Below are positions 24,277 to 37,000 of a stretch of 64,000 bases of DNA, piece after piece. Every line of letters begins with the position of its first letter. Position 1 is the stretch's first letter. Location: NCBI GenBank assembly GCA_024138025.1, contig JAMXBD010003420.1, positions 1 through 64,000 of the forward strand, read 5' to 3'. The DNA comes from Combretum micranthum (taxonomy: Eukaryota; Streptophyta; Magnoliopsida; Myrtales; Combretaceae). Made by a program: the position numbers and the translations under genes. The notes under the pieces are model-generated. The model was not told the origin of the DNA. It did not search any database and worked only from the letters and a program-made list of their open reading frames with translations.

Positions 24277-24974
24277 TGTAATATACAAATAATAAATCAT
24301 AGTGAAGGGTAGTAATGTAATAATATTGTTCTTTAAGAGGGTGATTTTGTCTTTTGATAGTTGATATTGAACCCAAGAAAGTTGTTCATGAAGAACATGA
24401 AGGGAAAGAATTAGGCCGGCTATAAGCCGCCAGCTTTGGTATACAAGGTCGTTAACTTTTATTGGAGCACCGTCGGCCTTATGTCAGCTTTGGAATTTCA
24501 GAGAGTTTGCAAGAAATTTGTGAAGGATGGTCGTGTATAACAAACAGCGGATTAAAGGTCGCCGGCGTATGTATTCAAAGCCGCCAAAGTAGCATGGAAA
24601 GCTGTTGGCCTTCCACTGGCTTAAAATGCAAAATCTTGCTTCTTCAAATCTAAGTCGCCCCTAAGCCACCAGCTCATGTCCAAGCCTATATTCCTATGAA
24701 AAATAACATCCTTTCTTTTGGTGTTAGGGTTTCTCAACCTTTATATAAGTCTCCTAGGTCTTTAGTTCTTCCCACATCTCTTCTTAAGGCAATTCTAGGT
24801 AAGAATATCCTTTCAAATCTCTTTTGGGTAAAATTTTAGTAGATCTTGTTTTTTAAATGTTGTTTTCAGTTGGTTTTGTGAGGAATCAAGTGCTTAGAGA
24901 AAACCCTTGGTGTTATGGAGTTGTGATTTCTTGGTGATTGATAAAAACTGAAAATCTCATATTCTTAGGTAAGT
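24277..24974 (+). repeat. 3' LTR of element B, piece 1
   Basis: It aligns to 17609 onward. It stops at CTTAGGTAAGT, where solo LTR C is inserted; TAAGT (24970-24974) is one copy of C's TSD. Confidence 0.9.
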
Positions 24975-27900
24975 TGTCACGCCCCATCGGGTACTCTAAA
25001 CGTGACAGCCCGCCGTACGCAATATTAAAACTTAAGAGTGACTACCTCAATCACTCAAAAGCTTCCATATCGGTACAAGGCGTATGTTCACATCAAAGAG
25101 AAACCGGTGAAGTAATGCATTTTAAGAGATTGGCAGCGGAACATGCAAAATAACACTTAATATAATTTATAGAAGCATAATGTCTTACAACTTCTAAGGG
25201 GCATTCCCCCGATAAATATATAACAACATGGTTCTACCGAATATAACTTAACTAAAGTTAGAAGATTTTAGAAGAAATCTACTCTATAACTTCAAAATAG
25301 AATTCCTCCAAAAGCTTCTCAAAATAAGGATTATACCCGGGGAATCAAGGTGGTCTCGGGTGCAAAAGGTAATCCTGCAAAGTCAAAAGTCTATAGGAGT
25401 ATAAGCATGACTAGCTTAATGAGATATTCCTTATGCGAAAGTACTCAGAACAAGCAATCAACCAATTTTATTAATTCAAGCATATGAAATGCAACAACCA
25501 TATGATCAAACATTACATACGACTATCCGGTTTCGTATGTATGATGGATTTACCCCTCCATCGGTGGTTAGGGAATGCTTTGAACTGGGCCCCGAACGAA
25601 CCTCCTTAAAGTTTGCGCGCGTCTTAGGGTTTTAACGAACCATACTACTAGTTCCCAGGCTTTCCATACCCAAAGCGATCTATCCGGCTCGACTACACCT
25701 TGAGGCTGTATTCCCCGAATGTCCTAACCCTCAAGATGTAGCTAAGTAGCTTACCTTTCCGGTCCCACGCTGAGGAGTAGTAACAAAACTTCGAAATGAA
25801 TTCTAAATGATATGCATGAGCAATTTATTATATGGGTGATCTCATTATGACATTAAATCATTTAAAGCGATCAAACAATATTTGCACACATAACAATACA
25901 TACATAGAAACATTTATATCAATCACAAATTGGGTTCCGATATACTTATTGTTCATTAATTGCACACAACGATTCACATACATAATTCCCATGATATCCC
26001 ACATGCATATCAATTTTATCTTTTCCTAACATCTAGTGCTCTATTCTACAAGCACATGCGCGAATACATAAGCGTAAGGGAAACTCACTCGTCCATAGCT
26101 TTCTTCTAGGAGTCGAAGTAATCCTCTGGGAAGGGAAGATCTTTGCCTTCGACACCTAAACCAAAAGAAATACTCGACATGAGTATTTCATCCAATATCT
26201 AGGCAACTCTATAATTTTATATTATTAAATTCGTCGAAATTCGTATGAATGGAAATTCCAATTTAAAATGGCCATAACTTGCTCATTTTAACTCGGAATT
26301 TCACATATTATATATCGATTTCTACCTACTCGAAAAGATCTATCTATTTCTAAGGTTATTTTTATCAAAAGAGGTTATTTGGATCTCGGAATAGTAATGG
26401 ACAGAATTGATACGAATTTTCCAATTTTTAAAACTAGAGTTTTCAAAATTTTTTCATTCAAAAACTTTTGTATAAAAATATAGGTATATTTGTATGGTTG
26501 AAAAAAAAACCCTTTGAATAGATTCAAATTACATGCATGAATTTAGTGGTATTGTCTCAACAATGATTTTGTAAAAACAATGTGTCTTTGAAAGGGAAAT
26601 AAGCTTAAGACTTGAAAAGAAATTAGTTTTGCTTTGAAAAAAAATTCTTAAATTATCATGAGTGAGTGTTTCTTTCTTTAACTCCACTCCTTAGTTACTT
26701 GTGAATAATTAAATTTCAAAAAGTAATTTTAATCTTTCAAGATTCCTATAAATTTATTCTAGCGGTTTGAAAAACATAATATTTTCTAAATATTTCATGG
26801 TTATATGTTCTAAAATCTTTCTAAAGTTAGATCCACTTTAAAAAGGATGGCATTATTAGTTTTATAAGTTCTTTATTATAATTATTTTTATTTCCTAAGG
26901 AAGGCTTTGTTTTTAGAAAGGTTATCTGATAATTTTGAAAAATAGACTAGACTTTAGTATTGTAAAGTTTTGGTAGAAAACTTGGATAAATGCATTTAAG
27001 AAAACTTTTGGTTAATTAAGGAATTAAGTTTAAAGAAACTTTCTTATTAATTTTAAAAGAGAGTTTGTGATAACTTTTCTTTATGTATTTCTTGGTGAAA
27101 TCACATATTATTACTAAAACTAGAACTAAACTTATCTAACCTTAGAAAAATATTTGTTAAGATAAAACTTCAAGTCTTTAAGGAAAAATAATTTCTTATA
27201 TGTGACAAAATTTATTTTTAAAGAGAGTTCTTATTCTTATTTTATTTTTTTTTATTACTTAAGAAAACTCATTTTCATTATGGTTGAGACAATATCAACA
27301 TATTCATGCATAAATGAGAATATATAACTTTATGGAAAAGGAAATAAAACAATATAACAAGATAAAATAAGAGCATAAAAGTAAAGTCAAGTATTGGGAA
27401 CCTTAGCTTCATTAAGGTATCCCGGGACTAAGAATAGACTAGTCCTCAAAAGAAAAGAAAAACAAAGAAAGAAAATTGTTTTGACTTGATATGGACAAGT
27501 CTAAGACTAGAAAGACTAGTCTTAATATTGGCATAAAGCAAGTAAATAAATAAATTGCAAGACTTGAAAATAAATAAATAACAAATGAGCTTATATGCTC
27601 TAAATAATTATATATACATAATATACATAATACTTATATAAGTTAGATTAGAAACAATAATAACAATATCAACATAATAGTAACATAAAGAAAATAAGAA
27701 CATGAACAAAAACAAAACATGAATAAATTGTTGCTTCTTTAACTCAATGAGTCTAAGAAACATACTCTAAACTCATGTTAAGTTATATGAACATGATGAG
27801 TATATAAAAGAAACTTTTACCTAAGGTTTGTGTGTTGGTTGAAACAGAAAAGAAATGGGTTGTAGTATTATGTGGGAATGGGTTTTCTAAGGAAAAGAGG

Positions 27901-28710
27901 GAACTTGAGAGAGATGTTAGGAGAGAGATTTTATGGAGTGATTTTGGTATAATTTTAGTATGAATTTTGTTGTGTGAAAGAATGGAAGAGGAAATGGGTA
28001 TTTATAGATTTTTGGAGTGGAAATTAGATGTAATTAAATAAAATGGAAAAGAAAATAAAATGAGATGGTGGAAGAGAGAGGGGCGCCGGTTCTACTTGTA
28101 TGGGGGGAAGGAATTGATTATTTTTTTTTTTTGTATTAAAAGAAGTAATGTGTAAAGTGTGATGTGATTAAAGTTGTATGGAGAAGGTAAATTGTAAGGT
28201 ATAGGTATGATAGAGTGTAAGAATAGAGTGTAAGAAAAAATAGAGATAGGTGAATAGTAATGAATAGGAGAAAAGTACTATAAATAGTAGACTAGATAAT
28301 TAAAATACCGGTAGTAAAGAAAATACGCGTAAAAAGCCTATATCTGTTATTTTTTGTTACCAAAAAATTCTAAAACTGATATTTTTGAAAACCTTATATT
28401 TTTACGAATCTATTTGTGTTGTCGGAATATTTTTGCTATCCGGTGCTCTAGGGCACGATTTTCGAAAATTGATCCCGATCGGATCCGAATGACACTAGAA
28501 AATTACGAATCTGATATTTTTAGGCTTTCCTATATAATTACGAACCATAATCCACAATTATCTCAATTTCGTTTTCTAGGGCTAAAGAATACGGGATTGC
28601 CAGATCTAAATTCACTAGACTAATCATACAACTAGGTTAATTTTAGGGTTTCGTTTTAACTTCCTGTTCTTAGGGTTTGCTTATATTATCGAAAAATCTA
28701 GGGGCTTACA
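24975..28710 (-). repeat. Solo LTR C (long Tekay/Del-like LTR family)
   Basis: This 3736-bp insertion lies within B's 3' LTR, with TSD TAAGT at 24970-24974 and 28711-28715. The plus strand reads TGTCACGCCCC at the left and GGGGCTTACA at the right. It aligns to D in the same orientation and to E in reverse. The conserved TATA box (27999-28006) places transcription on the minus strand. No internal sequence or second LTR is present. Open frames inside, such as 28354-28623 plus, have no domain and are antisense to the inferred transcript. Confidence 0.9.
27999..28006 (-). promoter_or_regulatory. TATA box of solo LTR C
   Basis: TATTTATA on plus reads TATAAATA on minus. It is conserved with E (8548) and D (36759). 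Confidence 0.6.
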
Positions 28711-28715
28711 TAAGT

Positions 28716-29931
28716 TATGAATCTATTTCATCTTTGAGGAATCATAGAAATAATCTTTTTCTGAATTATGATGTATGTTATGTTATGAAGGGATTTCTAG
28801 GGTTTTGGTGAACTTTGGAGAAATTCTTATCTATCGAAGTTCCGTTAACATACCTACTGCAAAGGTTGGTGTACAAACCTAGAACTTAGTTCTTGCTAGA
28901 TTAGGGTTTGGTTTATCTTAGCTTTGATTTTGAATATAGTTATGTTGAGATGGTTTTGTTTATTTGATCAGGGTTCTATTGATATTAGGGTTTTGTGAAA
29001 AAGCTTATTCAGGTACAACCTTACCATGCTTGTTCTTCGTGATTGTAGGATTAGAATGATAAATTGACCTAATTCTATCGAATATATAATTGAATGTGTA
29101 TTATTTTTGTGTTTGGCTTTGGTTAGTAAAGATTACGTAAAGTGTGATGCTAACGAAACGCCCTAATGATCCTTGAGTGTCATTGTCCCTAATGGAGTTA
29201 CACTTGGAGATGATTTCGGTAGTTTAAGAGTAGTGCAAGTATGGAACCCGGGTGTGTAGGAGATTCTCAACACCATATATGTATAATTACCTATTTTTCT
29301 ATATTGGTTGTTTTAAGGAGTCTTGAGATACTTCACGTTTGGGGTTAGGCACGAATGGCCCTATACTATGTTGTTTGCTTGGCTAATTTGAAGATAATAA
29401 TTTGTGTTTGTTGCATTAGTTTCTAAGTTGTATGTGGTATTGCTTATTGTTTTTTCATGTGCATGTGTTTTTGATTTGGTGTACTGGGCGTTTTCGCTAT
29501 CCCTTTATCTTTTTTAGGAACAGGTGAAGATCAGATAGTTTATGATTTATCTAGATTTGATGTATATGTGGACTACGGGGAGGACGTTAGCCGACCTAAT
29601 TATCCTGCATATCTCTAGATTTTCTTGGATGATTGTGACTATTTGGAACTATGAAAAGTTGTCTTTGAAACTTTTGTTTGATTTATGAAATTTTGAAAAG
29701 ACTCTTTATTTAAGTTTAGTTATAGTAGTTTGGCTTTGCTCTATGCCAACTAGATAGTTATGAGGATTATTTTAGTTTTATGACATTTATTTTTAAAGTA
29801 TCTTTATTTTGAGAGATTTGAAGATATATATTTTAAATTATTAGTGGTTTAGAGTTTTTAATAGCCTTAGCGTGTTCTTTCCAAGTGCGAATACGTGGCA
29901 GGTTGTAATGCCTTTAGGTTAGGTCATCACA
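28716..29931 (+). repeat. 3' LTR of element B, piece 2
   Basis: It resumes at TATGAATCTATTTCATC after C and ends TCATCACA before TSD CAATA. Together with piece 1 it is about 1914 bp, close to the 1897-bp 5' LTR. Confidence 0.9.
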
Positions 29932-30438
29932 CAATAAAAATAGAAAATGTAGAAGACTTTAAAATAACATCATTAATAAAACCCCTTGGAGTAATTGTTT
30001 GTGACTTTGGATGTTCGTGTGGCGATTTCCCCTTGAAAAGCTCTCCAAGATGTGTACTTTAGGGTCTTCGAACATAGTATAAATGGTTAGATCCCAAAAA
30101 AATGAAAACAGAGTGCTATTTATAGGTTGTCAAATGTATGTGGCTCATGTAGGGGTAGTGTGTACTGGAACAATATAGAAATTCTTAGTCATCACTCGTA
30201 CACGACCCCAACATAGACGGGTCATGTACTTGGGTCGTGTACCCTGGAAATCAATTTTTTCCTTGCTTTTTAGCTCCAATAATTGTACACCATTTGTGTC
30301 TTCTTTGTAGTGTACTTTTGAGTTTGCAATAAAAACTTCAAACTACATCAAATCTTCGCTTATTTCATCATCAATCCTTTGAACAGCTCAATTATTACTT
30401 ATTAAGCCTTGAAATGAATAATTCACTCAACAAGTATC
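29932..30438 (-). repeat. 5' LTR of element A, piece 2
   Basis: It resumes at CAATAAAAATAGAAAATG, matching 7121 onward in the other LTR. It contains the conserved minus-strand TATA box (30116-30125). An 11-bp inverted repeat, GTACACGACCC (30198-30208) and GGGTCGTGTAC (30232-30242), is not preserved in the other LTR. It ends at TSD ACAAGTATC of the MITE. Confidence 0.85.
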
Positions 30439-31191
30439 CAAGGTTGTCAAACTCGCAATTCCATGTAGAATCGCTAGAAAGTCGGTAGAATCAGAACGTA
30501 AATCGAAACGTAGAAATGTAAGTTTCTACAACCTTTGCAAAATAGTTTTGAAAATTTATAGAAATACTTATAGAAGATATAGAAAACATAGAACACATAA
30601 TAGATGCTAAAAAAGAAAGAAATTAAGTTTTTTTTTTCATAATAACTCTTAGTTTATAATATAACATATATAAAAAGAGCGAATAAAGTCAAAACTAATT
30701 TATTTTCTATTATTTTGTTTAAAATAAGTGATAAATTGAAGAAGAATCAAAATTTTCAACTTATTAAATGTTTAATTATATAAATGAAATAAATAAGTTT
30801 TCTTGTAAACTTTATAGCTATAACTTAGCCTAAATGAGTTTCATAAATATAGAACAAGGGTTTTTAGGGGAGGAAGGGAACAAGATAGAAAGAGTGTGTG
30901 GAAACTAAATAGAAACTATAATAAGAAAAATATATCATTTTAATTCTTAATAGTTAATGAGCTTGTAAATATACAGTTGTATTTTTTATATTTTAGCTTA
31001 TTTGACTCGAATATGTAGAATCGGTTAAATTCGGTTAAAATCGTAAGATTCTACCAAATTTACATGTAGACTCGATTAAAATCTTAAGATTCTATCAAAA
31101 AAAGATTTTACCCACGAGTCAACTCGAAAGGGCCTTCTAGAATCGTAAACTCGTAGAATCGTATAGGTAAAATAGCGATTTTGACAACTAT
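30439..31191. mobile_element. Mutator-like MITE (753 bp, 9-bp TSD)
   Basis: The left end is CAAGGTTGTCAAACTCGC and the right end, reverse complemented, is ATAGTTGTCAAAATCGC, giving a terminal inverted repeat around GTTGTCAAAxTCGC. The 9-mer ACAAGTATC flanks both sides (30430-30438 and 31192-31200), and the other LTR of element A has only one copy of the site (AATAAGTATCATT near 7609). A 9-bp TSD is typical of Mutator-like elements (family knowledge). It has no coding capacity. The subterminal regions are full of GATTCTAC/GTAGAATC repeats. Confidence 0.8.
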
Positions 31192-31282
31192 ACAAGTATC
31201 ATTTTCTCTAGTAGATCAACAAAATATCTTATAAAATATTATCAATAAGGCACAATTAGTAAGGGTCTTAGGATACTTATTA
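31192..31282 (-). repeat. 5' LTR of element A, piece 3
   Basis: It continues ATTTTCTCTAGTAGATCAAC as at 7619 and ends GGATACTTATTA, which aligns with GGACATTTATCA at 7700. Confidence 0.85.
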
Positions 31283-31310
31283 GTTAGTCTATTAGAAAAG
31301 TTTGAATACA

Positions 31311-32614
31311 TGTTAATATATACAAGTGTGGAAGGGTTAAAAGATGTTTTTGGATCTGGAAACAATGGAAAACATATGATTCAGACCATTATGGAAGTAT
31401 TTGATCTAGTACACGAACCATGTATAGCTTATGTAAACAATTAAAAGTAAAAAAATTTTGAATGGAGTTGTTTTTGGGAGTACTTGACCACTTGAACAAG
31501 CCTTTGCTTAGGTCATGCAAACCTTTTGTAAGTCGCTTAATTACTTGCACAAGCCCATGTATAGGTCATGGAAAGCTTCCATAATTAACATCACTTTCAC
31601 CATGGTCTTGCACTATGCATCTCCTTCTGCTATAGCCATACGCTAACCTATGCACTTTGAAACATCTTCAAACTCACCTTTTTCCTTCTTAAAAATTAAT
31701 AAATAGATAAGTAAAATGTATTTAAGTCCTTTATGTAGGAATAAAGTTTATTATATTACCTTGAAATTTATTAGGGTGAAATGGGGGTGAGAACTATAAA
31801 AGTACATGTCATAAGCGAAATTAGAAATGTAAAAGGTTGTATATCTTGATTGCTTCATTCAGGTTTAGTGGATTGTGGTATTCGAGACAAATTAATTGTC
31901 CTAGTATGTGTGTTTACTTAGGTTGGAATCACTAATTAATTAAATGATTATCTAGCCATAAGAATGAGTTTATTACTTTTGGATGGCTACTAATAGTAGG
32001 TGAGGAGTACCCATGCTATAATGGAAGTAACCTATTCATTTATGTGTGACACTATCATTGAGTAAAATCATGCATGGAAATAATCTAGGTGGATCTAGGT
32101 TTTTAGTGTTGTGGCTATTTAGGAGTACCTAATGTCTAGTATACAAATTCATGGCTGTTGGGGAATACCTAACATCAAATATAGTTACTATATTTACAAG
32201 TGGTAGGATACTAAGTTAGCCCTTTGAGCATGCTTGTTTTAATAGTTGAAGATAATGAATTAAATGCTTGTTGCATTAGAATTAAATGTATGCATGAAAT
32301 TGAGTGATCGTCTATTCATGCATATGTGCTTATGTTTTACCGTACTAGACGTCAGCTTATGTATGTATATACCTTACTTGTTGTCTAAATTAGAATCACA
32401 AATTAATTAAATGACTATCTAACCATAAGAATGTGTTTCTTGCTTGTACGTAGCTACTAATAGTAGGTGAGGGATACCTATGCTATTATCGTAGTAAACC
32501 AATGATCTACGTATGACACTGTCCCTAAGTGGAGTCGTGCATGGACATAACCAGGGAGATACATGTGTTTCGATGTTTTGTCTGTTTAGAGTACCTAATA
32601 TCATGTATATGGAC
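31311..32614 (+). repeat. Decayed B-family LTR (L), left part with internal duplication
   Basis: The start TGTTAATATATACAAG and a following GTGGAAGGGTTAAAAGATG correspond to the beginning of B's LTR. Later blocks match B too, such as TGACACTGTCCCTAAGTGGAGT (against GCCATTGTCCCTAGTGGAGT) and CCGTACTAGACGTCAGCTTA. About 31915-32370 and 32390-32614 are tandem copies of the same segment (both hold CTACTAATAGTAGGTGAGG). The end of copy 2 resumes at 37784 after solo LTR K. No coding domain is present. Confidence 0.6.
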
Positions 32615-33286
32615 TGATGGGGGAATTACTATATCAAATTGGGCCAATTGATATTTGATTTTACTTTTATTTATACCTAAACTAAGGGACATGATACTTT
32701 ATCCATAAATATATTCATTTCAGGTATCCAAAGATGAAACATCAACAATTAGGTTAAACTGAACTAGATTTTGGGTTTAAAAATGGTATCAAGATCTTCA
32801 TCATGCTCATAATACCTTCAGTAATCGTCATGGGAGCTTAATTAAGAAGATATTTTGGGTGTGATCAAGTAAAACATGGAGTACAGTAGAGATAATGGCC
32901 CTTGATATAGCCATGCCTACAGTGGTGATCTCTACTCTTATATACAAGTTTATTATGGCCATGATACAAAGGATAGAAAGAGAAGTCAGTAGCAATCACG
33001 ACCTCTATCATAACCATGATTTGATATGGAACCTAGTGTACAATGAAGATAATGGGTGTTATGGTGTGTTTTGATTTTGTCCCGAGAAGATCATGAGTCG
33101 TATCACAGTCGTGATCTACCTTGGATACACAAGCAATTGTAAGATAACAGCCCATGTCCTGGCCTTAATGGAAGTTACACTAAGCTATAATTTCATGATA
33201 GTTCAGATTAAAACACATCTTTAAGGGGAGTAAAGCCCAATTGATGCATAGCTTTGCCATTTTGACATACCTGGTGGTGTACAACA

Positions 33287-33294
33287 TATAAATA
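33287..33294 (+). promoter_or_regulatory. TATA box of solo LTR K
   Basis: CATATAAATACGAG sits mid-LTR, as expected for the U3/R boundary. Confidence 0.5.
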
Positions 33295-34007
33295 CGAGTC
33301 CCAAACATTGTAAAGAATGATATTCTATTCATTATTGTAATATAAACCATAACGATCGATCTTGTGTGTAATTCATAACCATTCATAGTTGTTATTAGAG
33401 AGTATCAGTTTATGTGCTTTTCCTTAAAAATTCTTGAGAGGAAGACGAGAAGGAACACAGTTGTAATTTGTGTAGCAAGCATATGATATTGTTTAAGTAA
33501 TAATAAGGTCGTATTTAATGTCTCTCCATTCTTGTTTTTGTTTATTTTCTATTATTTTATGGTCCTTTATGATGTATGAGTAACATATATTAGACATGTA
33601 ACACCATAGTTAACATGCACTAGTATGTTTTCATTGATTAATTATTGTCAAATTCCTTAATTCCTAAAGTAGTTCTTTATGTACACCAGTCTCATAGAGT
33701 GCATGATATAAGATTAGGTTAGATTTCTTTAGGAACAATTGTGAACACACTAAATAGATCTAGGCTATAAGAAAAATTGCTCATAATTCCAGAGATATGA
33801 TGGTGAAATCTTCTACTAATATTATAATTAGTATTGAATTCTTAAACTTAATGTGATCTTAATATGCTATTTACTAGGAAGAGATTCTAGTGGATAAGAA
33901 TAGGATTAGATGTCAATGATCTTAAGAAAGACATTATCATATTGCATGAATCCAGTAGATGGAGAAAACAACAACGGCATTTCAGTATGATCAATGTATA
34001 TGCTTAA

Positions 34008-37000
34008 TGTCATGCCCCAACGTGTACCCTAAACATGACAGTCGCCACACTCAATATTAAAGTTTAAGTATGACAACCTTAGCCAATCTCAAAAGCTTTT
34101 ATATTAAGTGTAAGGCGTACTTTCATAACTTTAGAGAACCATATATGGAATTATGAAGCTTAAGGAGATAAAAAAAAAAAAAACATATTAAGAAAAGAGG
34201 ATTCATAATAAACATTTATTCATAGCAATGATTTTACAAACTCAGGGACATTTCCCAAGATCACTATTATATTACAAGACATTTGTACATTATCTCTCAT
34301 TCTAAACTTCATCTTAGAATTCTTTTTATCTAAAAGAAATTACGTGCCCGAAGGGTCCTCGTGGCCTGAACCATAAGTAGGGAAACTATAAAAGATATCT
34401 ATAGGGGTATAAGCTAGTAGGCTTAGTGAGAATTATTTCCATAAATAACTTCTTGAAATCAGAGTTTTAAACAAGTTAATTAAGCAAACAAATGGGATGC
34501 AACATACATGCGGGTAAATAAGACATATAGTTTTCCAGGAACTATATGTTGAATGGATTTGCGCCATCCATTCGGGGTTTGGTGATACGCCTCAAATCAA
34601 GTAGTTTTAGTTAAAAAGTTTTAAGCTTACTAGTACTCATTGCCAAGCATTCCGAATCTACTTGAAATGACCTTGCTTTCGGATCTTCCGCTAAGCATTT
34701 TCCTTAAGCCGCCAAGCAATCGCTTTCGGATCTTTCGTCAAGTGTTGCTTTCGACATGAGCCTACTATCCTTCTCACCCAAGGATAAACCCAAAATGCAA
34801 TGTGACTCACTTCGTGGTATGCATGAATCCATTTATTTGTAATACCATAACATTATTATTATCAAGTTTAAGGTAATCAAGGCATTTCATACAAAGCAAG
34901 TGTTATACTACAAACAAGCAATTTAAATCAATTCGGATTCGATATTCTTAGGATTCTTTCAAAGAATTATTTTCCACACATAACCATTTGTCTTTTCTTA
35001 GCTTCTAGTGCAACTAATTTACAAGCACAATAAGTATAGCATTTAAAGGAAAGAAACTCACGATGCCATGTCGACTATTCCTCTAAGCGGATGAGTCGTT
35101 CACACACTCCACTTAATCGTAATAATCTTCGGGATAAAGGAATCCTTCTCGGGGTCCTAGCCAAACAAAATACCCACAATGAGTATTCCTTGATGATTTT
35201 CTTGAATTTTGACAAAACAATGTCAAAAGAACGTTAAAGTTCGTATAAAGGAATGTTCTAACTTAAAATGGCCATAACTTGGTCATTTTAACTCGGAATT
35301 GCACATATAATATACCGATTTCTCTACTCAAAAAGATCTACCCATTTCCAAAATTATTTTCATCAAACAAAGCCATATAGGCTCCAAAACAATGGCGACA
35401 AAATTCACCACGGATTTTCCAACACAAAACAACTTTGGTTCAAGAAATCAAAATTTGTTTAATAAATACTTAGTTATCTATATAGTTGAAAAATTCTCTT
35501 TTTATGACTACTTAGCTCATATTCATTCATGCTCAAGTGTTTTGTTGTCCATTTATTTTACTTAAGTAAAACCATGTCGGTTTTGGAGTTGTTTTAGGAA
35601 AATATAGTTTACAAGAATTTCATGTTTGTAAACTCCTTGAAATGAATATTTTGTTTCTTTTTATTTTACAAAAAGTTTTATGTTGGCTTATGTATATATA
35701 TCCAAGTAACTTTTTGAAAATAAATTTTTCTTCTTTCTAAGTTTTCTACACTAATACTATTTAGAGTTTTTAGAAAATAAACTATTGTCCTTATTCATTT
35801 TTCTTGTACAAATTCCTTTGTCTATTTATTTGCAAAAATCTTTATATTGAACAATTCTCATCTTCTTATGTTTTTCATAGAAATCATCCATGCATAAAAA
35901 TTTGTTTTCTTTTATGAAAACAATGTGGAACAATATGTGACTTAAGAACTTTTTATAGTAAAAGTAGTTTCCAAAATTATAGCGAGTTCTTTTTGTAACT
36001 TGAAAAAGAGATGATTTTATTTTTGTTTTTAAACCATATATCAAAATCTCTTTTTGTCAATTATTTCTAGAACTTGAAATTTTGAACAACAATTTAAATG
36101 AATATGAATTATGAGAATAATAACAAGCAAAATAACATAAGTAATAAAGCCAAGTATTGGAGTCTTAGCTTTTTCAAGGCTCCCAAGACTCCCGGGACTA
36201 AGAAGTAGACTAGTCCCAAAATAAAATAAAATGAAAGAAAGAAAACTTGTTTTGACTTGATGCGGACAAGTCTAAGACTAGAGACTAGTCTTAATTTAAC
36301 AAGGAATAAATAAATAAATTGCTTTGCATGAAATAAATAAATTGCAAGTGAGCTTATATGCTCTAAAGAATATGTACATATATATATATACATAGATAAT
36401 AATACTTAGATACATTAACAATCATATGAACAAAAATAATAACATAAACATAAATAGATTTTCATGAACATGAACATGAACAAGAACAATACATGAACAT
36501 AATATAGCTTCCATAACTTGTAGTCTTTGGAAACTCACACTATGGTCATGTAAAGATACATGACATGAAGAAGAAGAAAATAAAATAAGGTAGTTACCTA
36601 AAGAAGGTTTTGGTAGTAGTATGTGGTTATGGGCTTTTGTTGTAGGTAGAAGTTGTTTTAGGGTTATTTTGAAAGAGTGTTGAGAGGAGAAATTGAGAGA
36701 GTTTTGGTAAGAAATTTGTGGGTAGTGAATGTGTGAAAGAAGTGAAAGAGGAGAGGGGTATTTATAGGAAAATGTAGAGTGAATTTTGTATGATTAAAAT
36801 AAATAAAAATTGAAACAAATTTGAGAGGCATATGGGGGAGGGGGTGCCGGCCATTGAGTGTTGTGAGGAAGTGTGATTTTTTTTTTTTTTTGTTAAATAA
36901 AAGATGTAATATGTAAGGTAGATGTGAAATAAAGTTATGGAAAAGGTAAAAAGTAAGGATTATAGGTTATGGAGTGTGTAAGAATAGGTGTAAGAAAAAG

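Larger units (their letters stand above)
17609..29931 (+). mobile_element. Element B: Tekay/Del-like Ty3/gypsy chromovirus, full length but dead
   Basis: TSD CAATA lies at 17604-17608 and 29932-29936. The LTRs are 17609-19505 and 24277-29931, the second being interrupted by solo LTR C. In between come a tRNA-Met-type primer site (19513), gag with two zinc knuckles, protease, RT, RNase H, integrase, a chromodomain-like tail and a polypurine tract (24261-24276). Without C the element is about 8.6 kb, normal for this lineage. Several stops and frameshifts disable gag and pol. It sits inside the 5' LTR of element A, so it is younger than A and older than C. Confidence 0.92.
6361..31282 (-). mobile_element. 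Element A: non-autonomous Athila/Tat-like LTR retrotransposon, host of nested insertions
   Basis: Matching LTRs lie at 6361-7700 and, in three pieces, at 16845-17608, 29932-30438 and 31192-31282. On the minus strand the order is 5' LTR, primer site (16839-16821), gag-like ORF (16766 to 13692), hairpin repeats (13345-12960), polypurine tract (7735-7701) and 3' LTR. Removing nested insertions E, H, B and the MITE leaves about 6.3 kb, with LTRs of about 1340 and 1348 bp. No reverse transcriptase or integrase is visible, so the element would depend on proteins from a relative. The primer site resembles the tRNA-Asp type used by Athila/Tat elements (family knowledge). The outer flanks, ACTAG and GTTAG, match at only 3 of 5 bases, so the TSD is unproven. 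Confidence 0.8.

Noticed and set aside
28354..28623. 89-codon plus-strand open frame
   Set aside because: Lies in solo LTR C, antisense to its inferred transcript, and has no domain.
24975..28710. Plus orientation for C based on its TGTCACGCCCC start
   Set aside because: Both ends read TG...CA on either strand; the shared TATAAATA and leader, and the usual Tekay/Del end motifs, favour minus.
35826..36393. Two minus-strand frames in solo LTR D
   Set aside because: Low-complexity AT-driven composition, no domain, not matched as frames in C or E.
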